Shown piece by piece: positions 1 to 5,805 of a stretch of DNA of 5,805 bases (within the stretch, counting starts at the first letter, position 1; every line of letters begins with the position of its first letter). The translations under genes and the position numbers were made by a program. The stretch lies in the NCBI GenBank assembly GCA_050011095.1, contig JBEKJU010000243.1:1-5805 (forward strand). The letters are read 5' to 3'. A model generated the notes under the pieces. It worked only from the letters and a program-made list of their open reading frames with translations. It was not told the DNA's origin and ran no database searches. This DNA comes from JBEKJU01 sp050011095 (lineage in GTDB: Bacteria; Desulfobacterota; Syntrophorhabdia; Syntrophorhabdales; WCHB1-27).

Positions 1-868
1 CTTTAATGTACTGGAGATAGAGGCTGATAAGGAACATGATGGCAAAGGTCGCGCTGTAGTTGATGAGCGCCGCGAGGTTCGAGAAAAGGAACGTCCTGCT
101 CCTCTGAAAGAGCCGCATTTCGAGAACGGGGCTCTCGATCCTCATTTCCCAGAAGACGAAGAGCATCACGCCGAGGGCGCCGCATATCACGAGAAGAAAG
201 CCGGAAGATGCGGGTATCGTGGAAAGACCGTACATGATCGATACTAGCGACGCCATGCAGATAAGGGAGCCCGCCGCGTCGAACTTCTCACCCGCGGCCT
301 CGACCCACTCCCCCTTCAGCTTCGACAACGTGATCAGTAGTATCGTTGCGCCGATCAGCGCGTTCAGGACGAAGATGCTTCTCCAGCCAACGTAGTGCGT
401 GAGGAAGCCGCCGACGAACGGACCTGCCGAAAGACCCGTGTAGACAGCGGCAACGGAGATGCCGAAGGCCCTGCCCCTCTCCTCAACGGGGAAGACGGAG
501 GCGATGATCGACACGCCCATGGTGAAGATCATCGCGCCGCCCATCCCCTGGAATACCCTTGCCGCGAGCAGCATGCCGCTTGAGGCGGCGCAGGCCCCGG
601 CGAGGGAGGATGCGCTGTCCAGCACGATCCCCCACAGGAATATCTTCTTGCGCCCATAAATGTCCGAGGCCCTGCCGCAGGGCACGAGGAAGGCAGCCGC
701 CGCGACGAGATATGCCGTCGAGACCCAGCTCAGGGTGAGGACATTCATCGAGAGGTCGCGACCGATCCTGGGCAGGGAGACGATAACCGACGACCCCATG
801 AACGGCGTGAGAAAATTGCTGAGTGCCGCGATCAGGAGGACGTTCTTCTGAAAACTGCTGCTTTCCAT
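1..868 (-). CDS. MFS drug/solute efflux transporter, DHA2 (EmrB/QacA-like), C-terminus cut off by window edge
   Basis: Reading the minus strand from ATG at 868 gives 289 uninterrupted codons to the left edge. The protein (MESSSFQKNVLL...) is a run of hydrophobic segments typical of a major facilitator transporter. Family motif A is visible at about residues 65-75 (GRASDIYGRKK, the loop between TM2 and TM3), and an antiporter motif C-like stretch lies at about 145-154 (GLSAGPFVGG). A GWRSIFVLN segment at ~161-169 matches the usual W-R-x-I-F-x-x-N of the 14-TM DHA2 drug:proton antiporters. Such proteins sit in the inner membrane and export drugs or other small molecules; the substrate cannot be read from sequence. 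The start is preferred because a stop lies 15 codons upstream (914-916) with no better in-frame start. Its ribosome binding site is weak (a GATGAGAA stretch). No neighbour on its strand is intact; the gene upstream of it is only a relic. Confidence 0.9.
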   Translation of the reverse strand, partial: MESSSFQKNVLLIAALSNFLTPFMGSSVIVSLPRIGRDLSMNVLTLSWVSTAYLVAAAAFLVPCGRASDIYGRKKIFLWGIVLDSASSLAGACAASSGMLLAARVFQGMGGAMIFTMGVSIIASVFPVEERGRAFGISVAAVYTGLSAGPFVGGFLTHYVGWRSIFVLNALIGATILLITLSKLKGEWVEAAGEKFDAAGSLICMASLVSIMYGLSTIPASSGFLLVICGALGVMLFVFWEMRIESPVLEMRLFQRSRTFLFSNLAALINYSATFAIMFLISLYLQYIK

Positions 869-883
869 AAGACTGTTCTCATC

Positions 884-901
884 GACGACCAGGGGGTCGT
901 C
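884..901 (-). promoter_or_regulatory. Perfect 7-bp inverted repeat upstream of the transporter start
   Basis: GACGACC (884-890) and GGTCGTC (895-901) are exact reverse complements with a 4-nt centre. The repeat ends 15 nt before the transporter ATG at 868. It could be an operator for a local repressor of an efflux gene, or a hairpin in the mRNA leader close to the ribosome binding site. There is no T-run, so it is not a terminator. No regulator gene is visible beside it. Confidence 0.4.
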
Positions 902-954
902 CGGAGCCCTGCTTTATTCTGTTGTCCCGATGTGATGCAGAAGACAACGCGGGG

Positions 955-1080
955 TCAGCGAGTCCCCGGAAGCCTCTTTCCTATGAGCAGCTTCTCGATC
1001 TCCTTTGCCCCTTCGAAGATTTCTGCGACCTTGGCATCCCTTCGGTAGTTCTCCGCGTTGTATTGGGATAGAATGCCGCT
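955..1080 (-). pseudogene. C-terminal relic of an acyl-CoA dehydrogenase
   Basis: On the minus strand, the frame ending at the TGA at 955-957 reads about 41 codons containing AENYRRDAKV followed by AEIFEGAKEIEKLLIGKRL. This is the signature end of acyl-CoA dehydrogenases: the R-D-A-K-V/I-x-x-I-x-E-G-x-x-E-I segment that precedes the final helix of the flavin-dependent fold. Upstream the frame hits a stop (TGA at 1081-1083), and no other frame continues the family's sequence, so the FAD-binding and catalytic parts are absent; intact members have about 380 residues. There is no start codon with a ribosome binding site for it. In anaerobic aromatic degraders such enzymes oxidise glutaryl-CoA, cyclohexane-carboxyl-CoA or pimeloyl-CoA; which subtype this was cannot be told. 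A deletion that removed the 5' part of the gene is the likely cause. Confidence 0.55.
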
Positions 1081-1220
1081 TCAAACTCCTCGCGCTGTAT
1101 TCTCGCATAAATCCACGGAAATCGCCAGATAATACCGCGTGCGTCCGCAAAAAAGGCAGACGATAACATGACCGGGGAGGTGAAAGTCCGCCAATATTCA
1201 GGCCCCGATGGGACGCAATT

Positions 1221-1236
1221 TTGAAAGGTGTTTCAA
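1221..1236. promoter_or_regulatory. Operator-like palindrome TTGAAA-N4-TTTCAA
   Basis: Exact 6-bp arms with a GGTG centre form a 16-bp dyad, the size bound by many MarR- or TetR-type dimeric repressors, which commonly control aromatic-acid catabolism. It lies in the AT-richer part of the gap, about 170 bp upstream of the short ORF and 400 bp upstream of the ligase. Arms this short can arise by chance, so this is only a candidate. Confidence 0.2.
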
Positions 1237-1403
1237 TTATTGCAAAGGTCCTTTCACCCGTAAGGCCTTTTTCGCGCCCTCTACGAAGGAGGTCTTGAGG
1301 CAAGTGGCCGTAATGACAAGATAACGACACATCTGTCTGTCCCGGTATGGTTCTTGCGTTATCATGGGTGATGAGCGGAGGCTGAAAAAAGGGGGCAGAC
1401 GAC

Positions 1404-1559
1404 ATGGAAAGCAACAGAAGAACGGGCTCCGGTGAAAAACCCCAAATGGAAAGGGATCGTGATCGACTCCTCGGCAGGGAGCTTCTCGACTTCGTCCACT
1501 CGAGGCTGCCGGAGTTCGCGTGGCTGAAGGAGACGGAAGGCGTCGATGACGTAGCCTGA
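1404..1559 (+). CDS. 51-residue ORF resembling the C-terminal subdomain of benzoate-CoA ligase (probable gene fragment)
   Basis: An ATG at 1404 is preceded by a GGGGG-rich ribosome binding site (1391-1395) at 8-nt spacing, and the frame runs to TGA at 1557-1559. A stop at 1383-1385 closes the frame just upstream, so the ORF is not the visible end of a longer one. Residues 24-41 (GRELLDFVHSRLPEFAWL) align without gaps to residues 460-477 of the ligase encoded next (GEELIQFVSRRLPRFKWL): 11 of 18 are identical, and a D-R-D lies just before in both. The similarity fades after residue 42, and the catalytic P-K-T-x-T-G-K segment is absent, as is the whole adenylation domain, so it cannot be a ligase by itself. 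The first ~20 residues are charged and unrecognised. It may be a decayed paralogue tail, a translated leader peptide for the ligase 78 nt downstream, or a retained small protein. Translation is plausible but unproven. Confidence 0.45.
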   Translation: MESNRRTGSGEKPQMERDRDRLLGRELLDFVHSRLPEFAWLKETEGVDDVA

Positions 1560-1571
1560 AGCCGTCTCCTT
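1527..1571 (+). promoter_or_regulatory. Hairpin with perfect 10-bp arms spanning the stop codon of the short ORF
   Basis: AAGGAGACGG (1527-1536) and CCGTCTCCTT (1562-1571) are exact reverse complements separated by 25 nt, within which CGTC-GAT-GACG (1541-1551) can form a second small stem. The TGA of the short ORF (1557-1559) lies inside the loop. A further stem, AGGCGG/CCGCCT, follows at 1579-1592. Only three T residues follow the 10-bp stem, so it is a weak terminator at best. It sits in the ligase leader, where a translation-sensitive hairpin could act as an attenuator; that role is inference. Confidence 0.4.
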
Positions 1572-1622
1572 TGTCCCTAGGCGGAGCCGCCTCCCGTCCC
1601 CTGAAGCACAAGAAAAAAACCG

Positions 1623-1629
1623 AAGGAGG
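1623..1629 (+). promoter_or_regulatory. Shine-Dalgarno AAGGAGG that fixes the ligase GTG start
   Basis: A consensus AAGGAGG lies 8 nt before the GTG at 1638. The nearby ATG at 1631 is only one nucleotide from the site and opens a 9-codon dead-end frame, so GTG is the credible start of the ligase. Confidence 0.75.
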
Positions 1630-1637
1630 AATGCCTC

Positions 1638-3126
<1,489 letters not shown>

Positions 3127-3143
<17 letters not shown>

Positions 3144-4323
3144 GCGTCCGTTTCCCCAAAAGCGTTGCCGCGTGGCGCGCGATCATCAACTCCTCGTCGG
3201 TTTTCATGACCCGCGCGATTACGCGGCTTCCGGCACGCGAGATAATCCCCTTATTCGCCGCGTTCGCCGCCCGGTCGATCGTCAGGCCGAGAAATTCGAG
3301 GCCGTCGCAGATCCGCTCCCGCACCTCCGGCGCATTCTCCCCTATGCCGCCGGTGAAAATGAAGGTGTCCAGACCGCCGAGCGCCGCGGCCATGGCGCCC
3401 GCGAATTTTTTTGCCTGGTAGCAGAAGAGGGCGATTGCCTCCGCGGCGTGGCCGGCCGCGCCCTCGACCCTCAAAAGCTCGCTCATGTCGGACGTCATCG
3501 CCGAGACGGCCTGAAGGCCCGAGTGCCGGCTTATGATGTCCGCGACCGTCGCCGGGCGCAGCCCCTTTTCCTGCAACAGGTAGAGGATGACCCCAGGATC
3601 GAGGTCGCCCGGCCTAGTGCCCATCATGAGCCCGCCGTCCGGCGTAAACCCCATGGTGGTGTCGATGCCCTTGCCTTCCCTGACGGCGGCCATGCTCGCC
3701 CCGTTCCCCAGATGGGCGACGATTACCAGGCCGCGGGCTGCATCGGTGCCTGCCTCCTTGTCGAGCTCACCCATGATATATTCGTAGGACAACCCATGGA
3801 AACCGTACCGGCGCACGCCCTCGGTCCAGAGGAAGCGGGGCAGCGGATACAGCCGCGCCACCTTCGGCATGTGCCGGTGAAAGGCGGTGTCGAAACAGGC
3901 TACCTGCGCCAGTGCGGGATAGGAACGCATGACGGCCCTGATCGCCTTCAGCTCGTGGGGCAGGTGGTCCGGGGCCAGGGGGGTCAGCCGGCCGAGGGCC
4001 GTCACCAGCTCCGCCGTCACGATATGGGGTTGGAGAAACTGGCTGCCCCCGTGGACGATCCGGTGGCCGACCGCATCGGGAGGCGAGGCGGGCGAAGACG
4101 TTCGCAGCCACTCGAAGAGGAGATCGAGGGCCGCGTTATGATCGAACACGTTTTGATGCCGTTCTTCTAGTATCTGACCGTCGGCGTTCCGGGTCGCGAA
4201 GAGGCTCCCCTTGAGCCCGATGCGGTCGATCTCGCCCGTCAGGTGTCTTTTCTCGGTCCGGCCCATCTCGAAGAGGGCGAACTTCACGCTCGAAGAGCCG
4301 CTGTTGACGGTCAATATGGTCAT
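3127..4323 (-). CDS. ackA: Acetate kinase
   Basis: The enzyme transfers phosphate between acetyl phosphate and ADP, making ATP and acetate in the cytosol; in acetate-producing anaerobes it is a main substrate-level phosphorylation step. From the ATG at 4323 the protein has 398 residues, the normal family length. Conserved ASKHA-fold motifs are complete: N7 in VNSGSSSVKF, GHRIVHGG (86-93) with Arg88, CFDTAFH (143-149) with catalytic Asp145, RRYGFHGLS (171-179) with His176, HLGNGAS (204-210), MGTRPGDLDPG (234-244) with Arg237, TGGIGEN (324-330), and TDEELMIAR (375-383). Two spots differ from the commonest form: LAPDHLPHE (116-124) instead of LAPLHNPxN, and RPGDLDPG instead of R-S/C-G-D/S-I/L-DP. 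An in-frame ATG at 4347 would add eight residues (MVGAKDRT); 4323 is preferred because homologues begin at M-x-I-L-x-x-N-S/C-G-S-S, but neither start has a strong ribosome binding site. No phosphotransacetylase gene is in view. Confidence 0.95.
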
Positions 4324-4383
4324 CGTCCGGTCTTTGGCCCCCACCATATTATCCCGACCACCCCCGATTCGGCATTACTCTTT

Positions 4384-4412
4384 AGGATAAATCCCCCGCC
4401 GGCGTTTGGCAA
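4384..4412 (-). promoter_or_regulatory. Candidate sigma70 promoter for acetate kinase
   Basis: On the minus strand, TTGCCA (4407-4412, 5 of 6 to the -35 consensus) is followed at exactly 17 bp by TATCCT (4384-4389, 4 of 6 to the -10). Transcription would begin near 4377, giving a leader of about 55 nt to the ATG at 4323, or about 30 nt to the alternative ATG at 4347. The spacing, position and direction fit; promoter activity is inferred. Confidence 0.45.
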
Positions 4413-4446
4413 CGGCCTGCGTGGTTCGCTCTTCTCCGGGAGGTCT

Positions 4447-4477
4447 CGCGGCAATGCCGCATCGTCGCATTGCCGCG
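4447..4477. promoter_or_regulatory. Perfect 11-bp inverted repeat in the divergent intergenic region
   Basis: CGCGGCAATGC (4447-4457) and GCATTGCCGCG (4467-4477) are exact reverse complements with a 9-nt spacer (CGCATCGTC). The repeat lies 45 bp before the histidine kinase ATG and about 35 bp upstream of the candidate acetate kinase -35 box, so it could be an operator acting on either gene, or a hairpin in the kinase leader. No T-run follows on either strand, which argues against a terminator. Confidence 0.5.
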
Positions 4478-4521
4478 TCAGGTGAGATATTGCCATCACC
4501 GGCGGTTTGCGGTACGATGAT

Positions 4522-5628
4522 ATGAGCGAGAGGCTGAAATTGACCGATAAGGACCATGACGAAAGCGGCGGGGGAAGGGCATTTCTCCCTCCCGACCACC
4601 TCTACAGGGGCGTAATCAGGGCCTTGCCTGTGGGGTTCTCCCTCGTGGACAGGGAGGGTATTATCGTCGATTTCAATCCGGCGGCGGAGGCGATAACCGG
4701 CTACTTGCGCTCGGAGGTCGCGGGAGGCCTCCATCTGGAACTCCTTCATGGCTCAAAGGATTTCCATGCATGCCCCTTTTTCGGTCACGTCTTTCACGAT
4801 CAAGAGCAATCGGTGGACACCGAGGGGACCTTGATAAGGAAGGACGGGCGGCCTATTTCTATCACGGTGACGTCAGCCCCACTCTTCGACACCTCGGGCG
4901 CCTTTATCGGCGGGGCCGAGATATTCCGGGATGTGACCGAGACCAAACGGCTGGAAAGGGAGAGGAGCAACATTCTTTCCATGTTCGTCCATGACATGAA
5001 GAACCCCCTTCTAGTGGCCCACGGCTTCATGGGCAGGCTCCTCGAAGGAAAACAGAAGCAGGACGAACGGAAGGCGCAGGACTACCTGCGCACCGTTCTC
5101 GACGAGATCGTGCGGCTGGAGCGCCTCGTTTCCGACTTTCTCGACTTCTCCAGCATCCAGGGGCGCGAGGTCCTCACCCTTTCTTCCTTTGACCTCAACG
5201 AGGTCGTCCGCAAGCAGGTGGGGCGGCAGGCTATCGCGGCCGAGGAAAAGGACGTGAAGATCGCCTTCGGGCACGGTCCAGGTTCCGCGGCCATGATCCG
5301 GGCGGACAGATCGAGAATCGAGAGGGTGGTGGCTAACCTCCTGGAAAACGCGATCATCTATAACAGACCGGGCGGGTCCGTCGTCGTGACCGTAACCGAG
5401 ACGGAGAAAAACGTGTTCATCAAGGTGAGCGACACGGGCATCGGCATAGGAAAGGATGACCTGCCCCACGTGTGCGATGTCTTCTACCGGGCGGACAGAA
5501 GCCGCCAGGGGACGGGGCTTGGCCTGGCGGTAGCGAGGAGGATAGCGGAAAGCCACGGCGGCACGATCACCGTGGACAGTACACTCGGAAAGGGGAGCAC
5601 GTTTCTCGTCACCCTTCCGAAGGGATGA
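4522..5628 (+). CDS. Soluble PAS-domain sensor histidine kinase
   Basis: This 368-residue two-component sensor kinase would autophosphorylate on His and pass phosphate to a response regulator. A PAS domain covers about residues 27-145 (LPVGFSLVDREGIIVDFNPA at 35-54, then EIFRDVTETKRLE at 133-145). The HisKA dimerisation helix carries the H-box MFVHDMKNPL (154-163) with phospho-acceptor His157. The ATP-binding domain shows the N box NLLENAI (272-278), G1 box DTGIGIG (304-310), F box VFYRAD (320-325) and G2 box GTGLGLAVA (330-338), ending at the usual TLPKG. No membrane segment or signal peptide is visible, so it should sense a cytosolic signal. The PAS domain contains one Cys (84, in HACPF), but no ligand can be inferred. 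The ATG at 4522 is chosen over an in-frame TTG at 4507; both ribosome binding sites are poor. It is divergent from acetate kinase, and no response regulator follows within the remaining 177 bases, so it looks like an orphan in this view. Confidence 0.93.
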   Translation: MSERLKLTDKDHDESGGGRAFLPPDHLYRGVIRALPVGFSLVDREGIIVDFNPAAEAITGYLRSEVAGGLHLELLHGSKDFHACPFFGHVFHDQEQSVDTEGTLIRKDGRPISITVTSAPLFDTSGAFIGGAEIFRDVTETKRLERERSNILSMFVHDMKNPLLVAHGFMGRLLEGKQKQDERKAQDYLRTVLDEIVRLERLVSDFLDFSSIQGREVLTLSSFDLNEVVRKQVGRQAIAAEEKDVKIAFGHGPGSAAMIRADRSRIERVVANLLENAIIYNRPGGSVVVTVTETEKNVFIKVSDTGIGIGKDDLPHVCDVFYRADRSRQGTGLGLAVARRIAESHGGTITVDSTLGKGSTFLVTLPKG

Positions 5629-5651
5629 CCGCACCGCTTAGCCGCGTCACG

Positions 5652-5700
5652 GGGTCGCCCGCTCGGAGGAACGTGTGAAAAAATAACTGGCGACCCTTTT
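5652..5700 (+). terminator. Terminator-like inverted repeat after the histidine kinase
   Basis: GGGTCGCC (5652-5659) and GGCGACCC (5689-5696) are exact 8-bp reverse complements, and TTTT follows directly at 5697-5700. It begins 24 nt after the kinase stop codon, where a terminator would be expected. The 29-nt loop is long for an efficient intrinsic terminator and the T-run is short, so function is uncertain. Confidence 0.35.
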
Positions 5701-5702
5701 CC

Positions 5703-5780
5703 GTCATTCCGGCGGACGCCGGAATCCAGTATTTTCCCTCACTTGCGGACTGCCTGGACCCCGGCTTTCGCCCCCGGATA
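5703..5780. repeat. REP-like palindromic intergenic element (TCATTCCGGC type)
   Basis: The left part, 5703-5729, reads GTCATTCCGGCGGACG and onward; ATTCCGGC (5706-5713) and GCCGGAAT (5718-5725) form a tight 8-bp stem with a GGAC loop. The right part from 5754 begins CTGGACCCCGGCTTTCGCC, a diverged reverse complement of the left part: TCCAG pairs with CTGGA, and five more pairs follow two mismatches. Elements with TCATTCCGGC...GCCGGAATCCAG ends occur as dispersed intergenic repeats in many proteobacterial genomes. The copy number in this genome cannot be seen from one window. Confidence 0.55.
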
Positions 5781-5794
5781 GAAACACTCCGGGG
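5772..5794. repeat. Short hairpin at the right end of the palindromic region
   Basis: CCCCGGA (5772-5778) and TCCGGGG (5788-5794) are exact 7-bp reverse complements with a 9-nt loop. It abuts the REP-like element and may be part of the same composite repeat, which probably continues beyond the window edge. Confidence 0.4.
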
Positions 5795-5805
5795 CAGGCT
5801 TGGTG

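Larger units (their letters stand above)
869..1403. other. Long gap without an intact gene
   Basis: This stretch separates the transporter from the ligase side. All six frames were considered. The one recognisable coding trace is the acyl-CoA dehydrogenase tail on the minus strand at 955-1080. From about 1081 to 1400 the DNA is more AT-rich than the flanking genes, and the reading frames give peptides with no family resemblance. A perfect palindrome with a 4-nt centre, TTGAAA-GGTG-TTTCAA, lies at 1221-1236. I could not place a convincing promoter for the rightward genes here, although one would be expected in this interval. Confidence 0.5.

Noticed and set aside
920..947. GTTGTC...GACAAC inverted repeat as a terminator of the acyl-CoA dehydrogenase relic
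   Set aside because: Only 6-bp arms with a 16-nt loop and no T-run on the relevant strand.
1237..1365. 42-codon minus-strand ORF (starts MITQEPYRD)
   Set aside because: No ribosome binding site before the ATG and no recognisable motif.
914..1414. 166-codon minus-strand open frame in the gap
   Set aside because: The recognisable acyl-CoA dehydrogenase tail lies in a different frame of the same strand; this frame gives a low-complexity, Arg-rich peptide.
3172..4170. 332-codon open frame on the plus strand opposite acetate kinase
   Set aside because: Its codons are the exact reverse complements of the acetate kinase codons. Stops in that phase need TTA, CTA or TCA on the sense strand, which are rare at this GC content. 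The peptide is rich in Arg, Gly, His and Pro and resembles no family.
4490..4518. TTGCCA-17 bp-TACGAT as a promoter for the histidine kinase
   Set aside because: The boxes look acceptable, but transcription would start at about 4525, just past the chosen ATG at 4522, so it does not fit unless translation starts further downstream.
5665..5686. GGAGGA followed by a GTG-AAA-AAA-TAA mini-frame
   Set aside because: Three codons with no further coding potential; it lies in the loop of the terminator-like repeat.

Overview
The window is about 60% GC and looks like part of a chromosome from a strictly anaerobic, aromatic-degrading bacterium. The strongest clue is a benzoate-CoA ligase family enzyme (1638-3143, +) lying end to end with an acetate kinase (3127-4323, -). 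The two activities open and close anaerobic aromatic-acid catabolism to acetate, as in Syntrophorhabdus/Syntrophus-like Desulfobacterota. That taxonomic placement is inference from gene content; no marker gene is present.

Layout. 1-868 (-): N-terminal 289 residues of a DHA2 (EmrB/QacA-type) MFS transporter that runs off the left edge, with a perfect 7-bp inverted repeat just upstream of its start. 869-1637: a 769-bp stretch with no full-size gene. It holds two apparent gene relics: on the minus strand, the last ~41 codons of an acyl-CoA dehydrogenase (955-1080); on the plus strand, a 51-codon ORF (1404-1559) with a good ribosome binding site whose second half resembles the C-terminal subdomain of the ligase that follows. 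A 10-bp-arm hairpin spans the stop codon of that small ORF. 1638-3143 (+): the ligase, with a GTG start set by an AAGGAGG site. 3127-4323 (-): acetate kinase, overlapping the ligase tail to tail by 17 bp. 4324-4521: divergent intergenic region with a plausible sigma70 promoter for the kinase and a perfect 11-bp inverted repeat nearer the next gene. 4522-5628 (+): soluble PAS-HisKA-HATPase sensor histidine kinase with no response regulator in view. 5629-5805: noncoding, with a terminator-like inverted repeat and a REP-like palindromic element of the TCATTCCGGC type.

How the parts could work together (inference): the ligase activates an aromatic acid to its CoA thioester at the cost of ATP, the acetate kinase recovers ATP from acetyl phosphate at the end of the pathway, and the cytosolic histidine kinase divergent from the kinase gene could sense an internal signal. 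I saw no clear new multi-gene system. The most unusual item is the short ligase-like ORF and its hairpin in front of the full ligase gene, next to the acyl-CoA dehydrogenase relic; this could be debris of an older aromatic-catabolism cluster or a small retained gene.
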